Under the pieces are notes generated by a model. It had not been told where the DNA came from. It did not search any database and saw nothing but the letters and a program-made list of their open reading frames with translations. The translations under genes and the position numbers were made by a program. Shown piece after piece: positions 46,648 to 56,772 of a stretch of DNA of 64,000 bases. This DNA is from Stenotrophomonas maltophilia. GTDB lineage: Bacteria > Pseudomonadota > Gammaproteobacteria > Xanthomonadales > Xanthomonadaceae. Location: contig NZ_CP037858.1 in assembly GCF_006974125.1 (NCBI RefSeq), forward strand, positions 1,922,001 to 1,986,000, written 5' to 3'. Position 1 is the stretch's first letter. The number at the start of each line of letters is the position of its first letter.

Positions 46648-47811
46648 ATGTGCCGTGCCACCCTGATGTTGCTGACGCTGCTCCCGCTGGCGGTGCTGGC
46701 CGCGCCGCCACCCGTGCCCTCGCCCACTCGCATCGATGCCGAAGCACAGCGGCTGATGCAGGCGGCCCATGCGCGCGGGATGGCGCTGGCGGTGATCGAT
46801 GACGGCAAGGTGGTGCATGTGGCCGCCTACGGTGAACGCAACGCCGCAGGCGAGCCGCTGCGCACCGACACCGTGATGTACGCTGCGTCACTGACCAAGA
46901 TGGCCTTCGGCCACCTGGTCGCACAGCTGGCGCAGGACGCGCGTATCGATCTGGATGCCAGCATCGCTACCGCCCTGGACAAGCCGCTGCCGGACTATCC
47001 GCTCGAAACGAAGAAGTACGCCGACTACAGCGTGCTGGCCGATGATGCACGCTGGCGCCAGCTCACCCCTCGCCTGCTGCTCAACCACGCCAGTGGCTTT
47101 GCCAACTTCGGGTTCCTCGAACCGGACGGCCGGCTGAAGTTCCACTTCGATCCGGGCAGCCGCTACGGCTATTCCGGCGAAGGGTTGATCCTGCTGCAGT
47201 TCGTGATCGAACGCGGGCGGCTGGGCGAGGATGTGGGCACGTTGATGCAGCAGCGGGTGTTCGACCGCTTCGGCATGACCCGCACCAGCATGATGTGGCG
47301 CGAGGACTTCGCCACCAACCTGGCAGACGGCTGGACCGTGGAGGGCGCCGCCGAGCCGCACGATGAGCGCAGCCGCGTGCGTGCGGCCGGTTCGATGGAT
47401 ACCACCATCGCCGACATGGCCCGTTTCGCCGCTGGCTACGTGCGCGGCGATGGGCTGTCAGCGGCGATGCGCAAGGAGCTGGTGCGGCCGCAGCTGGCGA
47501 TCACCACCGCCAGCCAGTTCCCTACCCTGCAGCCGGAGCTGCCGAAGGCGCAGCAGCGCAAGGATCTGGCGGCGGGCCTGGGCGTGGTGACGTTCCGTGG
47601 CCCGCAAGGCGCGGGCTTCTACAAGGGCGGCCACGATGATGCGGTGGGCAACACGCTGGTGTGCGTGGAGCGGCAGCAGCGCTGCGTGGTGATCCTGGGC
47701 AACGATGTGCGCGCCGAAGCGACCTTCCCGGCGCTGGTGGCCTTCGTGCTGGGCGACACCGGCGTGCCGTGGCAGTGGGAGTACGGCGCGGCGAAGGCAT
47801 TCGTCGAATGA
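46648..47811 (+). CDS. Class C beta-lactamase-fold serine hydrolase
   Basis: 387-residue exported protein (signal peptide about 1-20). Active-site Ser-x-x-Lys in YAASLTKMAFG (about residue 80), YSG in RYGYSGEGLILLQ as the Tyr-x-Asn-like motif, and GGH in YKGGHDD in place of KTG. This set is typical of the beta-lactamase-like esterase/DD-peptidase family rather than of true AmpC. Role could be cell-wall or ester hydrolysis. Confidence 0.87.
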   Translation: MCRATLMLLTLLPLAVLAAPPPVPSPTRIDAEAQRLMQAAHARGMALAVIDDGKVVHVAAYGERNAAGEPLRTDTVMYAASLTKMAFGHLVAQLAQDARIDLDASIATALDKPLPDYPLETKKYADYSVLADDARWRQLTPRLLLNHASGFANFGFLEPDGRLKFHFDPGSRYGYSGEGLILLQFVIERGRLGEDVGTLMQQRVFDRFGMTRTSMMWREDFATNLADGWTVEGAAEPHDERSRVRAAGSMDTTIADMARFAAGYVRGDGLSAAMRKELVRPQLAITTASQFPTLQPELPKAQQRKDLAAGLGVVTFRGPQGAGFYKGGHDDAVGNTLVCVERQQRCVVILGNDVRAEATFPALVAFVLGDTGVPWQWEYGAAKAFVE

Positions 47812-47841
47812 GGGGGCAATGACGCCTGCGCGGCTACCTCG

Positions 47842-47865
47842 GTAGATCCACGCCATGCGTGGATG
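47842..47865. repeat. SMAG palindrome
   Basis: GTAGATCCACGCC-type unit between the convergent serine hydrolase and DUF6445-type genes. Confidence 0.85.
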
Positions 47866-47872
47866 GCATTCC

Positions 47873-48484
47873 TCAACGCGCCTGCTCGAAGAACATCAGG
47901 TAGACCAGCCGCCCATTCTCCGGCCGGTCGCCGAAGGCCGGGCCAGCGGTATGCCAGAACCACGGGCGCAGCAGCACCAGGCGGTTGAAGCGCATCGGGA
48001 TGCGCATGGTCATCTCCCACTGGCTGTCGTCGACGCTGTCGCGCTCGATGATGTCGCGATGCATGTCGCCGCCATTGGCGTAGCCCAGCGCAGCCAGCTC
48101 GTGGGCGTTCAACGCCATGCGCTCGGTATTGGTGCGGCGGTGGCGGAAGAACTCGGTACCGCCTTCGCAGTGCTCCGGAGCGCTGAGGTAGAGGATGCCG
48201 GACCAGTGCGAATGATCGGTGTGCACCTTGGCGCGACCGACATCGCTGGCCAGGGTCAGCCGGAACTTGCCGTGCGACTGCAGCGGATTGACCGGCCGCA
48301 GGGGTTCGTTGACCAGCCGCGATGCGGCCTCGGACAGGCCGTCCAGCTCCAGCCGTTCGAGCGAATTGCGGCCGGGGAACGCGCCCTCCTGCGCCGGGTA
48401 GGTCAGGCCCAGGCCGGCCTGGCGCAGGCCGTGCGCATCGGCCGGAGAGAGGAAGTCGTCGACGACGATGAACGAGGTAGGCAT
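47873..48484 (-). CDS. DUF6445-like protein with 2-oxoglutarate oxygenase-type fold
   Basis: 203 residues. VHTDHSHWSGILYLS supplies an H-x-D-type iron-binding motif, then GGTEFFRHRRTNTER, and RLVLLRPWFWHTAGPAFGD gives the distal His. Together they recall DUF6445 and prolyl-hydroxylase-like Fe(II)/2OG proteins. Start at MPTSFIVVDDFLSP, which aligns with the family beginning. Natural substrate unknown. Confidence 0.75.
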   Translation of the reverse strand: MPTSFIVVDDFLSPADAHGLRQAGLGLTYPAQEGAFPGRNSLERLELDGLSEAASRLVNEPLRPVNPLQSHGKFRLTLASDVGRAKVHTDHSHWSGILYLSAPEHCEGGTEFFRHRRTNTERMALNAHELAALGYANGGDMHRDIIERDSVDDSQWEMTMRIPMRFNRLVLLRPWFWHTAGPAFGDRPENGRLVYLMFFEQAR

Positions 48485-48528
48485 GGTCGCCGAGCGTAGC
48501 GACGCGGCGCCATGGCGGCAACCGGGCA

Positions 48529-48556
48529 ACAAAAAACCCCGCCTCGCGGCGGGGTT
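48529..48556 (-). terminator. Rho-independent terminator of groESL
   Basis: Perfect 9-bp stem (aaccccgcc / ggcggggtt) with a tcgc loop and on the minus strand a run of T, about 60 bp beyond groEL. Confidence 0.88.
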
Positions 48557-48617
48557 CTTCTTTGCATCGGGAAGACGCGCCGACCAGGGCCGGCAACGTC
48601 CGACGCGGGCGTGGACC

Positions 48618-50321
<1,704 letters not shown>

Positions 50322-50350
50322 TCAGGGGATGAAGCAGGTCGCGCCGAGGC

Positions 50351-50638
50351 TCAGCCGATGACGGCGAGCACGTCGTCTTCGCGCAGGACCTTGTACTCGA
50401 CGCCTTCGCTCTTGTACGAGCTGCCGGCGTACTGGCCGTAGATGACCTTGTCGCCAACCTTCAGCGACGGCGCACGCACGCTGCCGTTGTCCAGCGGCTT
50501 GCCCGGGCCGACGGCCACGACTTCACCCTTGGTGGACTTTTCCTTGGCCGAATCCGGAATGACGATGCCACCGGCGGAGATTTCGTCGGCTTCGATCGGC
50601 TTGACCACAACGCGGTCGTGCAGCGGCTTGATGCTCAT
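50351..50638 (-). CDS. Co-chaperonin GroES
   Basis: 95 residues starting [19 protein letters not shown] with the mobile loop [26 protein letters not shown] and the C-terminal strand [30 protein letters not shown]. Caps the GroEL ring. Full length, first gene of the groESL operon. Confidence 0.98.
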   Translation of the reverse strand: MSIKPLHDRVVVKPIEADEISAGGIVIPDSAKEKSTKGEVVAVGPGKPLDNGSVRAPSLKVGDKVIYGQYAGSSYKSEGVEYKVLREDDVLAVIG

Positions 50639-50684
50639 GAGAGACCTCTTAAGTTATTGATTGGTCTGAAAAAGTCTGGCGATG

Positions 50685-50711
50685 TTAGCACTCACCCCAG
50701 GTGACTGCCAG
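50685..50711 (-). promoter_or_regulatory. CIRCE-like HrcA operator, one half degenerate
   Basis: One perfect half-site TTAGCACTC (50685-50693), the standard 9-bp spacer, and GACTGCCAG (50703-50711) matching GAGTGCTAA at six of nine. Lies 47 bp before groES. Confidence 0.7.
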
Positions 50712-50752
50712 CATCGCTCGCGAAAAAGCCCGACGAATCGGGAGCAGGACAG

Positions 50753-50780
50753 AGATGGAGCTGCCCCCGGGCCTTTCAAG
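50753..50780 (-). promoter_or_regulatory. Sigma-32-type heat-shock promoter of groESL
   Basis: Minus strand CTTGAAA (50780-50774), 13 bp, CTCCATCT (50760-50753), one mismatch from the CCCCATnT box. Predicted start about 50746, upstream of the CIRCE-like site. Confidence 0.7.
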
Positions 50781-50907
50781 GCCGTCCCCGGAAAAAATTT
50801 CGGTGCGGCCAGGCCCGCACAGCGCGTCCCTGCATGAAGACGTTCAGCCCGGTGAAACGCATCCATTCGGTCCTCGGCGCCCTCGACTTTTGGTGATCCG
50901 CGTCGCA

Positions 50908-50925
50908 CTGTCAGATATCTGACGT
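50908..50925 (+). promoter_or_regulatory. Pho-box-like site upstream of the secreted endonuclease
   Basis: CTGTCAG, ATAT, CTGACGT: 15 of 18 positions fit the PhoB consensus (CTGTCAT repeats separated by four A/T-rich bases). It also forms a perfect 14-bp palindrome gtcagatatctgac. Located 72 bp before the start. Confidence 0.5.
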
Positions 50926-50996
50926 TCATTTACGACAAAGTGTCACTGGATCGGCCTTAGGCTCGGCCGCGCATTCCCAATCACAAGGAGTTGTCG

Positions 50997-52787
50997 ATGC
51001 GATTGCTGTCCCCGCTTGCCGCCGCCTGCCTGCTGGCGCTGGCCGCCGCGCCGGCCCAGGCCGAGGTCTTCATCAACGAACTGCATTACGACGACAGCAC
51101 CGCCGCCGGTGACGTCGGCGAAGCGATCGAGGTCGTCGCCACCGCCGGAGAGGACCTGTCCGGCTATCGGCTTTACCTCTACAACGGCAGCAATCCTTCG
51201 GCCGCCACGGTCTACGCCAACAACCCGGTCCCGGCCGGTACCGCCGCGGGCTGCGGCAGCGCCAGCATCGCCGTGGTCAGCTACCCGACCAACGGCCTCC
51301 AGAACGGCCCGAACGATGGCATCGCCCTGGTCGATGCCAGCGGCAAGGTGGTCCAGTTCCTCAGCTACGAGGGCGCCATCACCGCCTCCGGTGGCCCTGC
51401 CGCCGGCATGACCAGCCAGAACATTCCGGTGGCCGAGACCAACAGCACGGCGCCGGGCACCTCGCTGCAGCTGACCGGCAGCGGCAGCCAGTACGCCCAC
51501 TTCACCTGGGCCGAGTCGGCCAGGCAGACCTTCGGCAGCTGCAACAACGGCCAGACCTTCAGTGGTGGCGGCACCCCGGGCCCGAACACGCCGCCGTCGG
51601 TGTCCACCACCACCCCGGCACAGGGCAGCAGCACCTTCCCGGCCGCGGCCGATCTGGAAGTGGTGTTCAGCGAGACGGTGAACCTGGCCAGTGGCGCCTT
51701 CGCGCTGAGCTGCGGCACTTCCGGCAGCGTGCCGCTGACCTTCCCCGCCAGCGGGCGCAGCGTGAAGCTGTCCACCAATACCGCGCTGGTGGCCGGTGAG
51801 GCCTGCCGCTTCGACATCCGCGCCGCGCGCATCACCGACCTGCAGGGCGCGCACCCGGCCGCCGACAGCCGCATCGCCTTCACCGTGGCCAGCACCGGCG
51901 GCAATCCCGACCCGGGCAATCCGGGCGTGCCGGCCGGCTACTACTCGAAGGTGAACACGTCCAGCCCGAGCCAGCTGCGCTGCTCGCTGCACGCCACCAT
52001 CAAGGGCCACACCGCCTACCCGTACAGCGGCTCGGGCACCAGCACCTGGACCATCCTGGAGATTGCCGACGAGGACCCGAACAACCCGAACCGCATCCTC
52101 GACGCGTATCGCAACCGCAGCTACGCCAAGGTGACCGATCGCGCCGGCAGCGGCAGTGGCCTGAAGTACAACCGCGAACACACCTGGCCGAACTCGCTGG
52201 GCTTCGCCAGCACCACCGGTGACAAGGGCCTGCCGTACGCGCCGTACACCGACACCCACATGCTGTACCTGACCGATGCACAGTGGAACGCCGACCGTGG
52301 CAACAAGCCGTTCGCCAAGTGCGACGCCAACTGCGGCGAGCGCGCCACCGAGGCCAACAACGGCCAGGGCGGCGGCAGCGGTGGCTATCCGGGCAATTCC
52401 AACTGGGTGCGCACGCCGGACGGCAACACCGGCACGTTCGAGGTGTGGGGCAAGCGCAAGGGCGACATGGCGCGTGCGGTCATGTACATGGCCATCCGCT
52501 ACGAGGGCGGCAAGGATGCGGCCACCGGCCAGTCCGAGCCGGACCTGGAGCTGACCGACGACCGCAGCAGGATCGTCAAGACCAGCAGCTCGCCGGCCTA
52601 CATGGGCCTGCTGTCGACCCTGATCGACTGGCACCTGTCCGATCCGCCGGATGATGCCGAGCGTGCGCGCAATGACGTGATCTACAGCTTCCAGGGCAAC
52701 CGCAACCCGTTCATCGACCACCCCGAGTGGGCAACCCCTGGCCTGTTCACCTCGGCCAAGCCGGCCACCTGCCAGCTGGCCAACTGA
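50997..52787 (+). CDS. Secreted endonuclease I family nuclease
   Basis: 596 residues, signal peptide (about 1-22). N-terminal region (EVFINELHYDDSTAAGDVGEAIEV) resembles the lamin-tail-like modules of extracellular nucleases. A Big_5-type Ig domain follows (about 200-300), then the Endonuclease I domain from about 317 with the signature YNREHTWPNSLGF (metal and catalytic His) and DTHMLYLTD. The ATG at 50997 has AAGGAG 6 bp upstream; a TTG nearer the site is rejected. Likely degrades extracellular DNA for phosphate or biofilm turnover. Confidence 0.92.
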   Translation: MRLLSPLAAACLLALAAAPAQAEVFINELHYDDSTAAGDVGEAIEVVATAGEDLSGYRLYLYNGSNPSAATVYANNPVPAGTAAGCGSASIAVVSYPTNGLQNGPNDGIALVDASGKVVQFLSYEGAITASGGPAAGMTSQNIPVAETNSTAPGTSLQLTGSGSQYAHFTWAESARQTFGSCNNGQTFSGGGTPGPNTPPSVSTTTPAQGSSTFPAAADLEVVFSETVNLASGAFALSCGTSGSVPLTFPASGRSVKLSTNTALVAGEACRFDIRAARITDLQGAHPAADSRIAFTVASTGGNPDPGNPGVPAGYYSKVNTSSPSQLRCSLHATIKGHTAYPYSGSGTSTWTILEIADEDPNNPNRILDAYRNRSYAKVTDRAGSGSGLKYNREHTWPNSLGFASTTGDKGLPYAPYTDTHMLYLTDAQWNADRGNKPFAKCDANCGERATEANNGQGGGSGGYPGNSNWVRTPDGNTGTFEVWGKRKGDMARAVMYMAIRYEGGKDAATGQSEPDLELTDDRSRIVKTSSSPAYMGLLSTLIDWHLSDPPDDAERARNDVIYSFQGNRNPFIDHPEWATPGLFTSAKPATCQLAN

Positions 52788-52855
52788 CCGCGCAACGCAG
52801 CGGTCCATCGCCGCCGCCGGGCCCTGACCCGGCGGCGGCCCTATACTCGACGGTC

Positions 52856-53194
52856 ATGTCGACCGTCGATCCCGTCCTGCTGCTGTTGACCACCTGCCCG
52901 GACCGGGCCAGTGCCGAGCGCATCGCGCACGCGCTGGTCGGCGAGCGCCTGGCCGCGTGCGTGACCCGCCTCGATGGCGCGCAGTCGACCTACCGCTGGC
53001 AGGGCGAGGTGACCACCGACGCCGAGCTGCAGCTGCTGGTGAAGACCACCGCAAGCCGCGTCGATCACGCGATTGCCCGGATCGTCGAACTGCATCCGTA
53101 TGAACTCCCGGAGTGCATCGCGGTCGAAACCCGGGCCGGCCTGCCGGCGTATCTGGACTGGATCCGGGCACAGACCCGGGAGGACACTGATTGA
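52856..53194 (+). CDS. Divalent cation tolerance protein CutA
   Basis: 112-residue trimeric ferredoxin-like protein: LLLLTTCPDRASAERIAHALVGERLAACV near the start, YRWQGEVTTDAELQLLVKT, and HPYELPECIAVETRAGLPAYLDWI at the end. Linked to metal tolerance in E. coli by genetics; the molecular role is unsettled. TTGA overlap with dsbD, the same adjacency as in enterobacteria. Confidence 0.93.
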   Translation: MSTVDPVLLLLTTCPDRASAERIAHALVGERLAACVTRLDGAQSTYRWQGEVTTDAELQLLVKTTASRVDHAIARIVELHPYELPECIAVETRAGLPAYLDWIRAQTREDTD

Positions 53195-55563
53195 AGACTC
53201 TGTTTGCGCGTGGCGCCGCCCTGTGCGCCCTGTTGTGGCTCTCGCTGCCAGCGTTCGCGCTGGATGAGAAGGACCTGCTGCCGGTGGACCAGGCGTTCGC
53301 GCTGACCGCCACCGCCCCCGAACGTGGCCAGGTGCAACTGCAGTTCAAGATCGCGCCCGGCTATTACCTGTATCGCCATCGCACCAGCGTCAAGGCCGAC
53401 CCGGCCTTCAATGCCGGCGCGCTGCAGATGCCCAAGGGCGACAAGCACCACGACGATTTCTTCGGCGAGGTCGAAACCTATCGCGAGCGCCTGCAGGCCA
53501 CCCTGCCCGGCACGCCGACCGATGCAGCGGGCACCATCAGCCTGGAAGTACGCTACCAGGGCTGCGCCGATGCCGGTGTCTGCTACCCGCCGCAGAAGCG
53601 CGTGGTGCAGGTCACCCTGCCCGGTGCCGGTGCACAGGCCACCGCCCCGGCCCCGCGTGCCGGTGCCGCCAGCCCGTTCAACAACCCGCTGGCCGGTGCC
53701 GGCAACAGCGGCGGCCTGCGCCTGCCGGGTGCGGCCAGCAACAGCCAGGCGCTGCCGCTGCCGTCGGAACAGGCGTTCGGCTTCGACGCCATCGCCAGTG
53801 ACGGCAACACCCTGCTGCTGCGCTTCAGCCCGGCGCCGGGCTACTACCTGTATCGCGACCGCACTTCGGTGAAGCTGGACGGCAGTACCGGGGTGCTGGC
53901 CGACAAGCTGCGCTGGCCTGCCGCGCAGTCGCATCGCGACGAACACTTCGGCGATGTCTCGGTCTACTTCAACCAGGTGGAAGTGCCGCTGCCGCTGCGC
54001 CGCTCCGTCGCTGACGCGGTCGACAGTACCCTGGTGGTGACCTTCCAGGGCTGCCAGACCGATGGTATCTGCTACCCGCCGATGACCCGCCGGGTGAAGC
54101 TGTCGATCCCGGCCGGCAAGGTCAGCGCCAGCACCGACCAGGCACCGCCGCGCAACGAGGTGATCAGCCCGTCGGCTGCAGCGCCACGCGAAGGCGCCAA
54201 TGGCGCCCCCCTGCGCCTGCTGCCGACGGTGCCCAATACGGATGCCGCCACCCCGGCCGTTGCAGGCGCCGGAAGCGGTAATGAGTTCGCTGCCGATGCG
54301 CGCGGTGACAACGCGCTCCGGACGCGTCCGCCGGCGGCCACGCCGAATCCGGACAGGTCATTCGTGTGGGTGCTGCTGCTGGCCCTGGCCGGTGGCCTGG
54401 TACTGAACCTGATGCCCTGCGTGCTGCCGATCCTCTCGCTGAAGGTACTGAGCCTGGCGCAGAGCGGCGAAAGCCCGCAGCGCGCGCGCAGCCACGCCCT
54501 CTGGTACACGCTGGGCGTGCTGGTCGCGTTCGCGGTGATCGGTGCGTTGATGGTCGGCCTGCGTGCGATCGGCAACGCCGTCGGCATCGGCTTCCAGCTG
54601 CAGCACCCGGGTGTGGTGGCGGCGCTGGCCTACATCATGTTCGCGGTGGGCCTGAGCCTGTCCGGCGTATTCACCCTCGGCGGTGGCATCGGCAACCTGG
54701 GCCAGTCGCTGGCCAGCCGCAGTGGCCCGGCCGGTGACTTCTTCACCGGTGCGCTGGCCTGCGTGGTCGGTAGTGCCTGCGTCGGCCCGTTCATGGGTGG
54801 CGCGATTGCCTACGCGTTCATTGCCCCGCCGCTGAAGGCGATGACCGTGTTTCTGTTCCTCGGCCTGGGCCTGGCGCTGCCGTTCCTGCTGATCGGCTTC
54901 GTGCCGGCGCTGGCGCGCCGTCTGCCCAAGCCGGGCCCATGGATGGAAACGCTCAAGCACGTGCTGGCCTTCCCGATGTATGCCACCGCGCTGTGGCTGC
55001 TGTGGGTGCTGGGCAAGCAGCGTGGCGTGGACGGCATGGCGCTGGTGCTGGGTGGCCTGCTGCTGTTCGCCTTCGGCCTGTGGCTGTTCGAACGCAACCG
55101 CTGGACTGGCTCGCGCGCCGTCACCCTGCTCGGCGTGCTGCTGGCAATCGGTGCACTGGTTCCCGCCTGGGGTGTGACCCAGCTGGCACCACCGGCACGC
55201 GCCGCACAGGCCGCCAGCGACAACGTGGTGGAGTACTCGCCGCAGCTGCTGGACCGCCTGCGCGCCGACAACCGCGTGGTGTTCGTGAACATGACCGCCG
55301 ACTGGTGCGTGAGCTGCAAGGCCAACGAGCGCGCCGTGCTGTCGCGGCCGGAGTTCAAGGAACTGCTCAAGCGCACCAACGCGGTGTACATGCGCGGTGA
55401 CTACACCAACGTCGATCCGCAGATCACCACGTTCCTGGAAGAGCACAAGGCCGTCGGCGTGCCGCTGTACGTGGTGTACGGCCCCGGCGCGCCGCCGACC
55501 GTGCTGCCGACCCTGCTGACCCAGGCAGTGGTGGAGGAAGCGCTGCTGCGCACCGCACGATGA
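53191..55563 (+). CDS. Thiol:disulfide interchange protein DsbD with duplicated N-terminal domain
   Basis: Carries reducing electrons from cytoplasmic thioredoxin across the inner membrane (790 aa; usual size about 565-600). Signal peptide 1-23, then two complete periplasmic DsbD-alpha domains, about 25-145 (YQGCADAGVCYPP) and 195-315 (FQGCQTDGICYPP), each with its redox Cys pair. Next the eight-helix membrane domain with NLMPCVLPILSLKVLSL and VVGSACVGPFMGG, and the C-terminal thioredoxin domain with DWCVSC. Starts at TTG overlapping cutA and overlaps the thioredoxin gene by 4 bp. Confidence 0.95.
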   Translation: MKTLFARGAALCALLWLSLPAFALDEKDLLPVDQAFALTATAPERGQVQLQFKIAPGYYLYRHRTSVKADPAFNAGALQMPKGDKHHDDFFGEVETYRERLQATLPGTPTDAAGTISLEVRYQGCADAGVCYPPQKRVVQVTLPGAGAQATAPAPRAGAASPFNNPLAGAGNSGGLRLPGAASNSQALPLPSEQAFGFDAIASDGNTLLLRFSPAPGYYLYRDRTSVKLDGSTGVLADKLRWPAAQSHRDEHFGDVSVYFNQVEVPLPLRRSVADAVDSTLVVTFQGCQTDGICYPPMTRRVKLSIPAGKVSASTDQAPPRNEVISPSAAAPREGANGAPLRLLPTVPNTDAATPAVAGAGSGNEFAADARGDNALRTRPPAATPNPDRSFVWVLLLALAGGLVLNLMPCVLPILSLKVLSLAQSGESPQRARSHALWYTLGVLVAFAVIGALMVGLRAIGNAVGIGFQLQHPGVVAALAYIMFAVGLSLSGVFTLGGGIGNLGQSLASRSGPAGDFFTGALACVVGSACVGPFMGGAIAYAFIAPPLKAMTVFLFLGLGLALPFLLIGFVPALARRLPKPGPWMETLKHVLAFPMYATALWLLWVLGKQRGVDGMALVLGGLLLFAFGLWLFERNRWTGSRAVTLLGVLLAIGALVPAWGVTQLAPPARAAQAASDNVVEYSPQLLDRLRADNRVVFVNMTADWCVSCKANERAVLSRPEFKELLKRTNAVYMRGDYTNVDPQITTFLEEHKAVGVPLYVVYGPGAPPTVLPTLLTQAVVEEALLRTAR

Positions 55564-56123
55564 AGTGGCAACGGCCAGCGCTGCTGTGGACAGCGGTGCT
55601 GGCCGCCGGCCTAGGCCTGTGGGCCGGGCATCGATTGGCTCCCGCGCCCGCTGCGCCTGAGGCCATGCCAGCGGCACCTGTTGTGGCGGCTGCGGCACCC
55701 GTCCTGCAGGTCGGCGACAGCCTGCCCGCGCTGTCGCTGCCCGATCTTGAAGGCCGGCCGCTGGACCTGCGCCAGCACGCTGGCGGTCGCCCGCTGTTGA
55801 TCAATGTCTGGGCCAGCTGGTGCGCGCCCTGCGTTGAAGAAATGCCCGAACTGGCGCGCTTTGCCGCAGCACAGGGCGACCCAGGCGTGCAGGTGCTGGG
55901 CCTGGCGCTGGATACGCCGGAAGACGTGCGCGGTTTCCTGCAACGGGTGCCGGTGGATTACCCGATCGTGATCGAGACCCCGGGACCGCGCGATGCCAGC
56001 GTGCAGCTGGGCAATACACAGGGCCTGCTGCCCTACAGCGTGCTGTTCGATGCACAGGGGCGGCTGGTGAAGGCAAAGCTGGGGCCGTTCGCCCACGGCG
56101 AGATCGACGGCTGGGTGAAGTGA
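55560..56123 (+). CDS. TlpA/ResA-type periplasmic thioredoxin
   Basis: 187 residues with an N-terminal membrane anchor or signal (WTAVLAAGLGLWAGHRL), Ala/Pro linker, and thioredoxin fold with active site VWASWCAPCVEEMPEL and cis-Pro region GLLPYSVLF. Overlaps dsbD by 4 bp (ATGA), so DsbD is its likely electron donor. Probably reduces apocytochrome or other periplasmic thiols. Confidence 0.92.
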   Translation: MKWQRPALLWTAVLAAGLGLWAGHRLAPAPAAPEAMPAAPVVAAAAPVLQVGDSLPALSLPDLEGRPLDLRQHAGGRPLLINVWASWCAPCVEEMPELARFAAAQGDPGVQVLGLALDTPEDVRGFLQRVPVDYPIVIETPGPRDASVQLGNTQGLLPYSVLFDAQGRLVKAKLGPFAHGEIDGWVK

Positions 56124-56160
56124 GGGTTCGGCAGGGTTGCACCCTGCACCCGCTTCAGGC

Positions 56161-56320
56161 CAGAGCAACAGCCGAAGCAACAGCTACAGCGGGCTTCCTG
56201 TGAGATGGCGAGGCACTGTGGGCGTGCGGGGCCGCCGTGAACCCATCCATGGGGGCTTGGTCGCCGCATCCATGCGGCTCACACCCCGCACGCCCACAGT
56301 GCCCCGCCTTCGACAAGTTC
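56161..56320. repeat. Structured element, copy A
   Basis: Order: flank (caacagccgaagcaa, gcttcctgtg), outer arm 56213-56231, core with small CATCCATG hairpins, perfect complementary arm 56284-56302 (19 bp), then cgccttcgaca. Copy B is the same in reverse. Confidence 0.75.
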
Positions 56321-56332
56321 AAGGCGCTGTTG

Positions 56333-56356
56333 GTAGGTGTCGACCTTGGTCGACAC
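56333..56356. repeat. SMAG palindrome, third subfamily
   Basis: GTAGGTGTCGACC with its complement ggtcgacac, 2 bp loop. Confidence 0.75.
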
Positions 56357-56357
56357 G

Positions 56358-56381
56358 GTAGATCCACGCCATGCGTGGATG
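56358..56381. repeat. SMAG palindrome
   Basis: GTAGATCCACGCC-type unit facing the one at 56424-56447. Confidence 0.85.
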
Positions 56382-56423
56382 AATTTCCATCGAAATCGAA
56401 TACTTCGGCAATTGAACGAGGAG

Positions 56424-56447
56424 CATCCACGCATGGCGTGGATCTAC
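56424..56447. repeat. SMAG palindrome
   Basis: Inverted partner of 56358-56381, 42 bp apart. Confidence 0.85.
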
Positions 56448-56456
56448 AGATCGCGG

Positions 56457-56611
56457 AAATCTGTCGAAGGCGGGGTGGGTCCGGTTGCGGGGGCGTGAGC
56501 GCCATGGATGGCGCGACCGAGCCTACAGGGACGTATTTGCGGCGTCCCCCGCAACCGGACCCACCTCGCCTCCCCACAGGAAACCCGCTTTTGCTTCGGC
56601 TGTTGCTTCTG
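56457..56611. repeat. Structured element, copy B (inverted)
   Basis: Shares flanks and core with copy A (tgtcgaaggcg, gtgagcgccatggatg, cgaccgagcc, gcttcggctgttgc), but its outer arms (56468-56494 and 56545-56571) have another sequence while pairing with each other at 25 of 27 positions. Confidence 0.75.
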
Positions 56612-56614
56612 AGG

Positions 56615-56638
56615 TTGCCGGCCAGCGGCCGGCACTAC
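56615..56638. repeat. SMAG palindrome
   Basis: GTAGTGCCGGCCGC-type unit in reverse orientation adjoining copy B. Confidence 0.8.
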
Positions 56639-56772
56639 CGCGGGTGCCGGGCGCCGCCCGGCCGATACCCCCTGCTTGACCGCAGCCGGGGCGCCACGGA
56701 GAATTCCGCGACTAATTCTCATTTGCTGTTGCGCAGGATGCGGGCGGCAGCCTTCCGGGCCCTCCTCCTTCG

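Larger units (their letters stand above)
50639..50996. other. 358-bp divergent regulatory region, groES and endonuclease
   Basis: Holds the groESL leader with CIRCE and sigma-32-like promoter on the minus strand and a Pho-box-like site toward the secreted nuclease on the plus strand. No gene is seen in it. Confidence 0.6.
56124..56772. other. 649-bp gene-free, repeat-rich tract
   Basis: No real gene seen. It holds two inverted copies of a structured element (56161-56320 and 56457-56611) flanking three SMAG units, then one more SMAG. The last 60 bp before the reductase gene contain AATTCTCATTTGC, a weak Fur-box resemblance. Confidence 0.7.

Noticed and set aside
45651..47811. True AmpC-type beta-lactamase at 46648-47811
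   Set aside because: Has the Ser-x-x-Lys motif but lacks a clean Tyr-Ala/Ser-Asn and KTG, so a general serine hydrolase call is safer.
56161..56611. CRISPR-like repeats in the gene-free tract
   Set aside because: Repeats are palindromic, few, of unequal spacing and facing each other; there are no spacers of constant size and no cas genes.
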